This document shows positions 38,143 through 47,384 of a DNA stretch of 64,000 nt, in pieces. Position numbers and translations under genes: made by a program. This stretch comes from Paenibacillus amylolyticus (GTDB lineage Bacteria > Bacillota > Bacilli > Paenibacillales > Paenibacillaceae): positions 5,146,001 to 5,210,000 of the forward strand of contig NZ_CP121451.1 of assembly GCF_029689945.1 (NCBI RefSeq), written 5' to 3'. The notes under the pieces are model-generated. The model worked only from the letters and a program-made list of their open reading frames with translations. It did not search any database and had not been told where the DNA came from. Numbering within the stretch: position 1 is the stretch's first letter; the number at the start of each line of letters is the position of its first letter.

Positions 38143-39009
38143 TCAATCCTCCCTCGTTACGGCAGTTCCCTTTTCTGCACTGCCTGAGGTATAGAGCAGC
38201 CTGAATTGCTGCGGGGTCATTCCAATGTATGTTCGAAACATGCGAATAAAGTAACTGCTGTGTGTGAAACCACATTGAGAAGCAATTTGTTTCACCGTCA
38301 GATCTGAATCTACCAGACTTTTCTTCGCCGCAAGCATACGACAATCCAGCAGATATCGGCCTGGGGGAACCCCCATGATACTTTTGAACATGCGATTAAA
38401 ATAATACACACTGTATCCGGCTGTATTGGCCATGTCGGCAAGACTTAGCTGCTGCGTACAATGACGGCGGATATAATCGGCCGTTGAACGAATGGTATCC
38501 TGATGACTCAGTGTAGACGTGCCCGCCAGCGAATCCGAATTCCTCGTAAGTTCTGCCAGTAACTCGTACAGTACAGCAGACAATCTGGGTTCATGGACAC
38601 TCTCATAAGTTCTGCCGAGCTGGCATAATTGTTCATGCAACGCCTCAAAGCGTTCGAATCCCGAAAATGAAAACAGCCAAATCTTGTCTGGATTGCGGAG
38701 GTCCAGCAATCGCTCCAGATCGTAGGCCTGCATATGAATCCACCTGACGTCCCAGGGAGCAGTGGGGTCCGCATAGTATTGCTGCGCCTGTCCTGGTGCA
38801 TATAGAAAACCTTGCCCAGCCATCAATCGGACGTTTCCCTGTTCTGTTCGGACATACCCCTGTCCACTGAATATCAGATGCAGATTGTATTCACGTATCC
38901 CGTCTGGACGATGCTCCCCATGCTCTGAATCGATATATCTTCCGTAAGCCACTGGATAACAGGTGTACCCGGCGAATCCCGGCTCCGGCATAAACCAATG
39001 TTTTCGCAT
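38143..39009 (-). CDS. AraC-family regulator of the beta-galactosidase gene
   Basis: 288 residues. N-terminal arabinose-binding-type cupin (REYNLHLIFSGQGYVRTEQG, MAGQGFLYAPGQAQQYYAD). C-terminal double helix-turn-helix (LSLADMANTAGYSVYYFNRMFK; VKQIASQCGFTHSSYFIRMF). It is divergent from the GH42 gene across 170 bases holding two copies of CAAGATCATGAT, so it probably activates that gene on a galactoside. Confidence 0.9.
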   Translation of the reverse strand: MRKHWFMPEPGFAGYTCYPVAYGRYIDSEHGEHRPDGIREYNLHLIFSGQGYVRTEQGNVRLMAGQGFLYAPGQAQQYYADPTAPWDVRWIHMQAYDLERLLDLRNPDKIWLFSFSGFERFEALHEQLCQLGRTYESVHEPRLSAVLYELLAELTRNSDSLAGTSTLSHQDTIRSTADYIRRHCTQQLSLADMANTAGYSVYYFNRMFKSIMGVPPGRYLLDCRMLAAKKSLVDSDLTVKQIASQCGFTHSSYFIRMFRTYIGMTPQQFRLLYTSGSAEKGTAVTRED

Positions 39010-39055
39010 ATGTTCATCCTCCTGTTTACGTTTAGGATATAGAAATATGGAATAG

Positions 39056-39154
39056 CAAGATCATGATATCCTGTCGCAACATGTTGTTATATTCCCTTGT
39101 TATGATCCAGTATACAATGAAATAGACTCGTGCAAAATTCACAAGATCATGATG
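39056..39154. promoter_or_regulatory. Repeated CAAGATCATGAT boxes between AraC and GH42 genes
   Basis: The 12-base sequence occurs perfectly at 39056-39067 and 39143-39154, each with a palindromic ATCATGAT core, in the divergent promoter region. Paired direct repeats are typical AraC-family half-sites. The second lies just before the GH42 ribosome binding site, so one box might repress. Confidence 0.45.
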
Positions 39155-39179
39155 CTGATACCAAAGGAGAACAACCGAT

Positions 39180-41174
39180 ATGAATACAGACCGGCCCGTG
39201 CAAATGGGCGTCGATTATTATCCCGAACATTGGGACCCATCCCTGTGGGAACAGGATGCCCGTTTAATGGCTGACAGCGGAGTGCGCATTGTGCGTGTGG
39301 GTGAGTTCGCCTGGAGCCGAATGGAACCCACTGATGGACAATTTGAATGGGCATGGCTTGATCAAGCGATTGATACCTTACATCGTCATGGGATGCAAAT
39401 TGTAATTGGTACACCCACCATGACACCCCCACGCTGGCTTACCGAAAAATGTCCTGATGTCCTGCCTGTGCTTCCGCATGGTCAACCGTATCATGAAGGC
39501 GTTCGGGGACATCGTTGTTATAACAGTCCCAGTATGCGAACGTACAGTGCAAGAATTGTACAGAAACTGACTGAGCGCTATGCAGATCATTCGGCAATTA
39601 TCGGATGGCAGACAGACAATGAATTCAGTTTCACGGATTGTCAGTGCGCCGCTTGTGCGGATGCTTTTCGCGAATGGGTTCGTGCTCGCTACCACAGCTT
39701 GGATCAGATCAACAAAGCCTGGGGGACTGTGGTCTGGAGTGGTGAATATAGCGAGTGGGAACAAGTCACGCCGCCGTATGGAGGCTCTTCGTTTCAGAAT
39801 CCTTCATTCCTGCTGGACTACTCCCGCTTCCAGTCGGACTCCATTGTGGATTTTCAACATATACAGGTCGAGATTATTCGCCGCAATTGTCCTGAACATG
39901 TTGTCACCCATAATTTTCACAGCTATCCGCAAAAAGCAGATCAATATAAAATCGGGCAGGAGCTGGACTTCGCTTCATTTGATTATTATCCGAACCCTTC
40001 ACCGAACAAAATAGATACCGCGCCTTACAGTGGTGCACTCTCATTGGATCTGACACGCGGTATTAAGCGCCGCAACTTCTGGATCATGGAGCAGTTGAGC
40101 GGCCCTCCGGGATGTTGGTTCCCGATGTGGCGTACACCGCAGCCCGGCTTCCTGCGCGCTTACGCTTGGCAGACCATTGCTCGCGGGGCTGATGCGGTTA
40201 TGCATTTCCGCTGGCGGAGTGCAACTGTGGGCGCTGAACAGTTCTGGCATGGACTGATTGATCACAGCAACGTTCCGGGGCGACGTTTCAAGGAGTTTCA
40301 ACAGCTATGTAACGAAGTGAACAGACTCAGTGAGCGACTACAGGGTTCAACATTGCATAATGAAGTCGCCATTCTGCATTCGCATGATCAATTGAACGCC
40401 CTTCGGATTCAGCCGCAAGCCGAAGGACTGGAATACTACGAAAATATGAAGGTCTGGCATCGCGCGTTGACCAAATTGGGCATCAGCACGGATGTTATAC
40501 ACGCTTTGGAGCCACTGGATGGCTATAAAATCATCATTGCTCCGCATCTGTACCTGCTGGATGAGACTACAGCAGAGCATCTGCAAACTTTTGCAGCGGC
40601 TGGGGGCATCCTGGTCTTAACCCATCGCACGGGTGTCAAGAATGACAATAACGTCTGTGTCATGGCTCCGCTCCCAGGTCTATTATCTGAATGTAGTGGT
40701 GTGCGAGTTACGGAGTATGATCCTGTTGGCGGGGATACCGTTCAGATTCGTGATGACCAAGGTCATCTCTATGTTGCTTCTCAATGGGTGGATGTATTGG
40801 AACTGGATACAGCGCAGCCGATCGCTGTATATGCGGATCAATTTTATGCCGAAACCGCCGCTGTAACCAGGAATCACTGGGGTAAAGGTGAGGTCTATTA
40901 TGTGGCAACCCAGCCGGAAGAAGCGTATTTGAGCCAGTTATTGCGAAGCATCGCAGAAGGCTGTGACCTTTCCGTGATTCAGACTTTGCCACATGGTGTA
41001 CAGGTGACCACCCGCTCGGGTCCAAATGGAACGTTCCGTTTTATTCTGAATCTGAGCCCAGAACCTGTCTCCATTGAACTTAACGCTTCATTCACCAGTG
41101 CACTGGACGGCAAACCGAAAGGTCCTCATCTGGAACTGGACGGTTATGAGCTCGAGGTCTTGGAGATTCAATGA
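39180..41174 (+). CDS. GH42 beta-galactosidase
   Basis: 664 residues, normal for GH42. The TIM barrel begins MGVDYYPEHWDPSLWEQDARL; the acid/base Glu is in IIGWQTDNEFSF and the nucleophile Glu in NFWIMEQLSGPPGCW. The structural zinc cysteines are seen in HRCYNS and CQCAACADAF. The C-terminal part matches the trimerisation domain (IIIAPHLYLLD). No signal peptide, so it hydrolyses imported galactosides in the cytoplasm. AAAGGAG precedes the ATG. Regulated by the divergent AraC gene by position. Confidence 0.95.
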   Translation: MNTDRPVQMGVDYYPEHWDPSLWEQDARLMADSGVRIVRVGEFAWSRMEPTDGQFEWAWLDQAIDTLHRHGMQIVIGTPTMTPPRWLTEKCPDVLPVLPHGQPYHEGVRGHRCYNSPSMRTYSARIVQKLTERYADHSAIIGWQTDNEFSFTDCQCAACADAFREWVRARYHSLDQINKAWGTVVWSGEYSEWEQVTPPYGGSSFQNPSFLLDYSRFQSDSIVDFQHIQVEIIRRNCPEHVVTHNFHSYPQKADQYKIGQELDFASFDYYPNPSPNKIDTAPYSGALSLDLTRGIKRRNFWIMEQLSGPPGCWFPMWRTPQPGFLRAYAWQTIARGADAVMHFRWRSATVGAEQFWHGLIDHSNVPGRRFKEFQQLCNEVNRLSERLQGSTLHNEVAILHSHDQLNALRIQPQAEGLEYYENMKVWHRALTKLGISTDVIHALEPLDGYKIIIAPHLYLLDETTAEHLQTFAAAGGILVLTHRTGVKNDNNVCVMAPLPGLLSECSGVRVTEYDPVGGDTVQIRDDQGHLYVASQWVDVLELDTAQPIAVYADQFYAETAAVTRNHWGKGEVYYVATQPEEAYLSQLLRSIAEGCDLSVIQTLPHGVQVTTRSGPNGTFRFILNLSPEPVSIELNASFTSALDGKPKGPHLELDGYELEVLEIQ

Positions 41175-41186
41175 TTTCAAAAAATG

Positions 41187-41227
41187 AAAAAAGGCCCGCT
41201 GTGCATTTGCGATGCACTCGGGCCTTT
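41187..41227. terminator. Bidirectional terminator after GH42
   Basis: AAAGGCCCG and CGGGCCTTT are perfect arms around a loop that itself contains a TGCAT/ATGCA stem. It lies between convergent genes. Confidence 0.9.
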
Positions 41228-41253
41228 AACTGTGGGCAGGAACGACCGATCTC

Positions 41254-42206
41254 TTATTTAGACGGTGTGTTAAGTCCAATAATCCATTCAGCCAGATCCT
41301 GCGTCTGTTTCAACAAAGCGATGGGATCACGGAACCAGGATTGTTCCTCTGTCCATATGTACACCCTTCCATTTTTGACAGCAGGTAATGAACCCCAGAC
41401 CGGATCTGCCTGAAGGTCTTTCAGCTGAGAATTACTGGTCAGAACAATGTAATCTCCCGCGTATTTGGAGAGCAATTCTATCGAGAATTCATGATAGGCG
41501 CCCTGCATCAACTCGGATGGAATGTTCTTTGGTGCCTGCAAACCAAGCAATTCATAGATATTACGTCCTCCTCGGCCTGACTGATTGCCAAAAATGAAAA
41601 CTTGGCGATCATATTCCTGCATTACAGAGAATGTAGCATCAGCTGGGACAACGTTCTGAACCTCCTGCTTGATTTTGGCAATCTCCGCATCGAATTCCGC
41701 CAGCCACTTCTTAGCTTCCGCTTCTTTGCCAAGGACTTCACCGAAATAGTTTACTTCGTCCTTCAGTGACGGGAAAGTGATGGATGCAATCGAAACAGTT
41801 GGTGCAATCTTGCTATATTTCTCATAAGCCGCCTTGTCCGGATTCAGTGTAATAATGAGATCTGGCTCCAGCTCCATCAATTGTTCGACGGAATCTCCTA
41901 TCGTTGCAAGACCATTCATGTGACCTTCCAGATAAGGACTATTCATTAGAAACTGTCCTCCACCAATCGGTTTGACACCAAGAGCAAGCACCGTTCCCAG
42001 ATAATCAATGGCAGCAACTCGTTCTGGATGTGCGGGGATCTCTACCTCTCCAAAGGTCGTTTTGACCAGTTTGGTTTCTACCACTGCCGGTTGTTCGGGT
42101 TCAGCCGCAACCTCGGATGATTCTGCCCCTGTTGGGCTGTTCCGCAAGCACTCAATGTGAGTACAAGTGCAAGCGACATGATCGCTGATTTAAACTGGTT
42201 AAACAT
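41254..42206 (-). CDS. Iron-siderophore ABC transporter substrate-binding lipoprotein, frameshifted
   Basis: The protein of about 317 residues has a lipoprotein signal MFNQFKSAIMSLALVLTLSAC and a FhuD/FeuA-type binding domain (VAAIDYLGTVLALGVKPIGG, ELEPDLIITLN, WGSLPAVKNGRVYIW). The break is in CCCC at 42126-42129; one added base gives TAQQGAESSEVAAEPEQP. ATG 42206 follows GATGAGGAAATC. A perfect Fur box sits in the promoter spacer immediately upstream. It captures a ferric siderophore at the cell surface; no permease or ATPase gene is present, so it must use a distant transporter. Confidence 0.88.
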
Positions 42207-42224
42207 GTTGATTTCCTCATCTCC

Positions 42225-42253
42225 AATATATTGATAATGATTATCATCATCAA
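42225..42253 (-). promoter_or_regulatory. Fur box inside the promoter of the siderophore-binding gene
   Basis: TGATAATGATTATCA at 42232-42246 is a perfect 7-1-7 Fur box. On the minus strand it lies in a 17-base spacer between TTGATG (-35, 42248-42253) and TATATT (-10, 42225-42230). Fur bound with iron would block this promoter. Confidence 0.85.
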
Positions 42254-42280
42254 TTAAAGGATAACGTTCCTCTTCTCCTG

Positions 42281-43163
42281 TTACAATGGATTCTTTTGTT
42301 GCATATAATGCACTTTTTGAAACAGATTTCGAATGCTCCTGCTGCTTCAACCGATATTGTCCCGGTGTAATGCCGGTCTCTTTTTGAATATACGGTTGAA
42401 ATAGAACGGGTCCGTATAACCCACATACGCCGCAATCTCCTGTAATGAAGCTTCCGTGGATGCCAAGCAAACTCCTTGCCTCCCCTATTCGTAACCGAAT
42501 CACATATTCTGTCGGAGTACACCCCGTCTGTTCCTTGAATTTGCGTGATACATATTGCGGACTGTAACTCAAGGACTGGGCAAGCGCATCAAGTGAGATC
42601 GATTCCCGATAATGAGCTTTGATGTATCGCAAAACCCGATCGGTAAGCGAAGGCTGCTGAACTTCGTTAAACATGCGACTCCGCTGTAACAATGCAATCT
42701 GTACCAGTTGAAAGAAGTACACTTTGACCTGAATTTTGCCCACTTGCTCCTGCCCTGACCAGCATTCATGTATATTACGCACCAGCTCACGCAGCTCAAG
42801 TGCATGATCCGGCGCTGTCGCCCAAGACTTTTCGAACGGATTGTGCTGGTTCAGCATCATTCGGTACTCCACCAGTACGTTCAATGGCAGCGTTGATTTG
42901 TACAAAATCAGATGCACCTCTGTCACCCCGGTCGCTTCAAGGGTCAGACGGCTTCCTTTTCCACCATGCAGCAGCAAGAACTGGCTTGTGGTCCATACCT
43001 CTTCATCCAGCCAGACCTGACCCCTGCCTTGAACATATACAAATGCACTGGTCGGCAACACATAATTACGCATGAACTCGTTGGTTTCCAGTGATATAAT
43101 ACGCACATCAAGCACGCGAACCTGTACCTGATCCCACAGCTTGATGTCATTCTGAATTCCCAT
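42281..43163 (-). CDS. AraC-family regulator of siderophore uptake, frameshifted
   Basis: About 294 residues. N-terminal sensor domain (FVYVQGRGQVWLDEEVWTT) and C-terminal AraC domain (LDALAQSLSYSPQYVSRKFKEQTG). The second helix-turn-helix is garbled between an extra C near 42463 and a T missing from TTTTT at 42381-42385; in the intervening frame it reads EASLQEIAAYVGYTDPFYFNRIF, which is canonical. The stop is uncertain: the written frame runs into the next gene, and another small shift would end it near 42281. GGAAAGGGAG precedes ATG 43163. A Fur box covers its promoter. It likely activates siderophore uptake, as Btr does in Bacillus. Confidence 0.8.
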
Positions 43164-43235
43164 ATAGACTCCCTTTCCTCAGCGATCAAACATGTACAAT
43201 GCCCCGGCGTTGTGATTGTAAACCCACTTATTAAT

Positions 43236-43279
43236 TGATAATGATTATCAATTATAGCAATGATGGCATCATCTTTGAA
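43236..43279 (-). promoter_or_regulatory. Fur box and promoter of the iron AraC gene
   Basis: TGATAATGATTATCA at 43236-43250 is a perfect 7-1-7 Fur box, abutting TATAAT (43251-43256, minus strand) with TTCAAA 17 bases farther upstream (43274-43279). Iron-bound Fur would cover the transcription start. Confidence 0.85.
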
Positions 43280-43313
43280 GCCTATCTTCGTATTTTGTTG
43301 AATGCTGCCGCAA

Positions 43314-43357
43314 AATAAAAACGGTCGAAATCCCTCTTAAGAGAGATCTCAACCGTC
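43314..43357 (-). terminator. Terminator of the beta-mannosidase gene
   Basis: ACGGTTGAGATCTCTC pairs with GAGGGATTTCGACCGT around TTAA on the minus strand, followed by TTTTATTTT. It lies 17 bases after the stop. Confidence 0.85.
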
Positions 43358-43373
43358 CTGATGTTATATCTTT

Positions 43374-45920
43374 TTATAATTTGATAAAGTCAGCCATGGA
43401 ACGAACCTGAATGAGTCCTGTATTGGATACCGCATCGGCAGATTGCAGCCCTTCTCTGGAAGTAAACTGCACCTTCACCGGAATGCCAGGAATGAGATCG
43501 AAGAAGTTGTCCGAGAATACCCCTTCCGCTTCAGAGGCGATCCATACCTGTTTGGCAAGCACATCACTTTCCAGCACCAGATGGGTACCAGCCTCATCCG
43601 AAACCTCAGTTACTTTAATGTGTGCAGGCTTCAGCGCCAGATCTTTGGATGGGGCAAAATAATGCTCCTGCACGATGTCTACTGCGCCATTCTGCTTCAG
43701 ATCAATCCGCAACAACGTTGTCGCTGCATCATGTCCTTCTAGCCATTCAGCCTGGTTCAGGGACAACACCTGTTGACCCGAGTTGGAAGCCACGGTTACT
43801 TCATGATTCTCTTCACGATACACCGTGCCATCGAATCCAATCAATCGAACCTGCAATTGACCCTGCACTGGCTCGAGCTGATCGGAGATGACATAGATAT
43901 CTGTCGTATCTTCTTGGGTCCCGTCTACGGATACAAGCACATCGCTGAAGCTGCGTTTCGCATAATATTGCAATGCTTTCCAACGACCCAGGTAGTCCAT
44001 GCCTGCCCATGAAGCCACTGGCCAGCAGTCATTCATTTGCCAGTAAAGTGTACCCATGCAGAATGGTTTGCGGCGACGGTGCGCTTCAATCGCGGTCTTC
44101 ATCGCTTCCGCCTGAAGCACCTGGCTCATATACAGGAACGATGGGAAGTCCTTCGATTCATGCATGTACATATCCATGTACTGCTTAATCAGACGATTAC
44201 CTGCGCCATTCTTCTGATGCGCAAGCATCACTTCCGATTCCAGCGCCAGATCCTCTTCTTCCGCGTAGGTGCGAACTGACTTGTACTCCGGGAAAGACTG
44301 GAATCCGTATTCACTCATGAAACGACCCACATGCACGTTGTAGTTTTCAAACGGTTCTACATTATGCCACACGCCCCAGTAGTGAATATCTCCTTCTGCT
44401 GTGGATGGGTGCGCATGCTGCTTCTCATCCCTGGTCAGAGATACAAGTGGTGAAGAAGGCCAGTAATCCACACCTGGTGCATACGCTTCAACCACTTCTG
44501 GCAGCAGATCATGGAAGATGGCTTCGTAATCCGCCCAGATGTGTTCCCGTTGCTCAGCAGTATAATCTTTCTTCCAACCCCAGCCACCATTCTCAACATA
44601 ATGAGCCCAGGCCGAATCAATCTCGTTGTTTCCACACCAGAGTGCAATGCTTGGATGATTACGCAGACGTTTTACATTATCGATCGCTTCATGTCTCACA
44701 CTGTTCAGGAACGCTTCATCTCCCGGATACATGCTGCATGCAAACATGAAGTCTTGCCATACCAGGATGCCGTATTCATCACACAGCTCATAGAAGTCAT
44801 CTTGCTCATAAATCCCGCCACCCCATACACGAAGCATGTTCATATTGGACTCGGCAGCGGAGATAATCTCATGTCGATAACGTTCACGGGTTATTTCGGT
44901 GATGAAGCTGTCATTCGGAATATGATTGGCCCCCTTGGCAAAGACCGCAACACCGTTTAGTTCAAAGTAAAAGGATGCTCCCGCTTCGTCTTTGTCACGT
45001 ACCAGGCGAATGGAACGTAGTCCTGTCTTCACTGTGGATTCAGCCACAGCCCGCTCACCCTGAAGCACTTCGGCAAGGAAGGTGTACATATGCGGATCAC
45101 CAAGTCCGCGGCTCCACCACAGTTTCGGTTCATTCATGGAGATGGGAATCTCCACCGTCTGAACTCCGGGCTGCAGCGATACTGATCTTTCCCATCTCTG
45201 AGCATCTGCGCCGATACGAATGACCGTATCTACCACTTGTGAGGTCTCAACTTCCACAACAGCCGTTAATGACGCTGAGGTAGCGCTTACTTCATTTTGC
45301 TGGATATACACATCATTAATTCGGACCTCTGTCCAACCTTCAAGACGTGCTTCACGCCAAATCCCACTGGTTACAAAACGTGGACCCCAGTCCCATCCAT
45401 AGTGATACGGGGCTTTACGGGCAAAAATACTTACTCTCTTATCACCGAGTCCGCCAACATCGGACTGATCATTAGATGCAGGCAACGCATATCCGAGCTT
45501 CTCCAGCTTCGGCAGGTCTTCCTGAATCGGAGACCGAAAACGTATTCGGAGGATGTTGCCGTTCCCCTTTAAGACAGCCTTCACATCCGCCTTCCATACC
45601 CGGAACATATTATCTGCGGATAATACATGCACATCATTCACGTACACATCCGCATATGTATCCAGACCATCAAACACCAGTTCCAGATATTCCTGAGAGA
45701 ACAACGTCTCGGCCACGTCAAATTCCGTCTGATACTCCCAATCTATCTTATCAATCCATTGTACTTCCTTCTCATTTGTTCCATAGAAAGGATCTGGAAT
45801 CTTGCCCAGTTTCAGCAAATCAGTATGCACACAGCCGGGTACCTGAGCCGGCATCCACTCTTGATCTTCGCAAGCCTTGAACGTCCAATTCTGAAAAACC
45901 TGTGATTGTTTTGTGCTCAT
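43374..45920 (-). CDS. GH2 beta-mannosidase
   Basis: 848 residues, the usual length for GH2 beta-mannosidases. The N-terminal jelly-roll ends with YHYGWDWGPRFVTSGIW; the barrel has MLRVWGGGIYEQDDFYELCDE, the acid/base Glu in ALWCGNNEIDSAW and the nucleophile Glu in FMSEYGFQSFPE. No signal peptide, so it removes mannose from imported manno-oligosaccharides. TGGAGG lies 6 bases before ATG 45920. It is downstream of, and on the same strand as, a LacI regulator that shares an operator-like motif with its promoter. Confidence 0.95.
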   Translation of the reverse strand: MSTKQSQVFQNWTFKACEDQEWMPAQVPGCVHTDLLKLGKIPDPFYGTNEKEVQWIDKIDWEYQTEFDVAETLFSQEYLELVFDGLDTYADVYVNDVHVLSADNMFRVWKADVKAVLKGNGNILRIRFRSPIQEDLPKLEKLGYALPASNDQSDVGGLGDKRVSIFARKAPYHYGWDWGPRFVTSGIWREARLEGWTEVRINDVYIQQNEVSATSASLTAVVEVETSQVVDTVIRIGADAQRWERSVSLQPGVQTVEIPISMNEPKLWWSRGLGDPHMYTFLAEVLQGERAVAESTVKTGLRSIRLVRDKDEAGASFYFELNGVAVFAKGANHIPNDSFITEITRERYRHEIISAAESNMNMLRVWGGGIYEQDDFYELCDEYGILVWQDFMFACSMYPGDEAFLNSVRHEAIDNVKRLRNHPSIALWCGNNEIDSAWAHYVENGGWGWKKDYTAEQREHIWADYEAIFHDLLPEVVEAYAPGVDYWPSSPLVSLTRDEKQHAHPSTAEGDIHYWGVWHNVEPFENYNVHVGRFMSEYGFQSFPEYKSVRTYAEEEDLALESEVMLAHQKNGAGNRLIKQYMDMYMHESKDFPSFLYMSQVLQAEAMKTAIEAHRRRKPFCMGTLYWQMNDCWPVASWAGMDYLGRWKALQYYAKRSFSDVLVSVDGTQEDTTDIYVISDQLEPVQGQLQVRLIGFDGTVYREENHEVTVASNSGQQVLSLNQAEWLEGHDAATTLLRIDLKQNGAVDIVQEHYFAPSKDLALKPAHIKVTEVSDEAGTHLVLESDVLAKQVWIASEAEGVFSDNFFDLIPGIPVKVQFTSREGLQSADAVSNTGLIQVRSMADFIKL

Positions 45921-45990
45921 GACAGCCTCCATTGTTGTTAGAGTTGTTAGTCAATATTTTGTTAGGTTTTGTTAGTAAAAAAATAAATAA

Positions 45991-46009
45991 CTCACAAAAC
46001 AAAATTACC
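45991..46009. promoter_or_regulatory. Candidate LacI-family operator at the beta-mannosidase promoter
   Basis: On the minus strand GGTAATTTTGTTTTGTGAG; the first 12 bases recur at 47275 upstream of the LacI gene. TTTTGTTAG is repeated twice nearby (45957-45975). This is the candidate site for coordinate control. Confidence 0.4.
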
Positions 46010-46072
46010 ACGATACGCTTCTTAGAGTCAATCTGTTTTGTAATTTAATTTATTGAAATATCTCTGCATACC

Positions 46073-46106
46073 AAAAAGACACGAAGCTCTACCCCCTTCA
46101 TGTCTC
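46073..46106 (-). terminator. Terminator of the LacI gene
   Basis: AGACATGAAG and CTTCGTGTCT pair on the minus strand around GGGGTAGAG, followed by TTTTTGG. Its distance of 60 bases from the corrected LacI stop at 46166 supports that end. Confidence 0.8.
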
Positions 46107-46165
46107 TCAACTGAGTTCACTTTCACCAGATTCATTGTTAAAATGACCCATACGCTCATATCCCG

Positions 46166-47196
46166 TTACTGTATGCTGGCGTTATATTCATCACGAATAA
46201 TTAATTCCGAATAGATCAGCTTGCGTTCATATGGTTCATCCGGGTGTTTGATCCGCCACAACAGCTGATCTACTGCTCTTGTGCCCAGATTCTCTTCTTG
46301 ATATGCACCGAAGCAAGAATGGGTTCATCCGTCCGCGTATTGTCAAACCCGGTTACGGCACAGCGCTCAGGAACCTGAATGCCCCGGCTTCGGAGTTCCT
46401 GAAGCACGATGACAGCCGTATGGTCATTAGCACATACGAAGACCTCCGGCATGTCCTCCAGTTTCATTTCAGCAATGGATTTTTGAATCTGATCATACTC
46501 CTGTCCCAGCAAGCCTTCCTGCTGTTCTCCCTGCAACTGCTTCTCTTCCAGCACTGTACGATATCCAAGCCAGCGTTCTCTAAAACTTACCGCATCAGGC
46601 AGTTGTCCGGCAAACTGGAACCTTCTGTACCCTTTACCAACCAGCATGAGAACCAGTTCTTTCATACATTTCATATTGTCCGTAAAAACCGAGTCTGCGT
46701 ATACGGCCGGGTCTTCATGGTCCACCATTACAAGCGGGATGCGCAGCCTGTAAATCTCCAGCAATACGGATGTCGAGATGGTGCCTACCGTAATGACTCC
46801 GCTAATTGCTTCGGGATTAAGGACCGAGAACATCCGATCTGAAGAGGGTTCTGTTAGCGTTAAGATATCCATGCCCTGAGCATTCAGCCTTTCAGAAATG
46901 CCGTCAAACACAGGGCCCCAATACAAGGAGGATCGATTCTGAGAACGTATGTTGGGAAACAAAATCAATATCGTGCCTTGTCGCTTCGCTTCTGGCTTAA
47001 TTTCTACTGTCGCCTGTGTATCCACCGGATACCGCTTGGGTTCTGTTCTGAAATATCCAAGCTGCCCCGCCGTTCTGACAATCATCTCGCGTGTATGCTC
47101 ACTCACACCAGGCTTACCCGTCAGCGCACGGGAAACTGCGAATTTCGACACCCCCGCAGCATCCGCAATTTGCTGCATGGTTACTCTTTTGGCCAT
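46166..47196 (-). CDS. LacI-family transcriptional regulator, frameshifted
   Basis: About 343 residues. N-terminal helix-turn-helix TMQQIADAAGVSKFAVSRALTGKPGVSEHTRE, then the periplasmic-binding-like sensor (VFVCANDHTAVIVLQELRSRG, VTGFDNTRTDEPILASVHI). As written it stops early at 46270; one A added near 46300-46309 gives IKKENLGTRAVDQLLWRI and a stop at 46166-46168, restoring the family C-terminus. ATG 47196 has GGTGAG 5 bases upstream; an ATG at 47226 lacks a ribosome binding site. It probably represses the beta-mannosidase gene and itself. Confidence 0.85.
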
Positions 47197-47274
47197 CTGA
47201 CTCACCCGTTTTTCCTGATTTTTCATTCAGTGTAGCATAAAAAACAAAAATCAACAAAACAAGTTATGTTATTC

Positions 47275-47291
47275 GGTAATTTTGTTAGGTG
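47275..47291. promoter_or_regulatory. Candidate LacI-family operator upstream of the LacI gene
   Basis: GGTAATTTTGTTAGGTG, sharing GGTAATTTTGTT with the site at the beta-mannosidase promoter. ACAAAACAAG lies nearby as a possible inverted half. Confidence 0.4.
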
Positions 47292-47384
47292 TTTAATTAT
47301 CTCTTACACCAGATGTGCGACATAACCAAAAAAGACCCTCTCCCCACCTTCCATAGAAGATGACAAAAGGGCCATTATCCCTAA

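Noticed and set aside
42078..43163. Apparent fusion of an AraC domain to a lipoprotein N-terminus in one 361-residue frame, recalling Btr
   Set aside because: The joined part contains a full lipoprotein signal with its own ribosome binding site, -10/-35 and Fur box, and AraC motifs are frame-disturbed. Two separate genes with sequencing errors explain it better.
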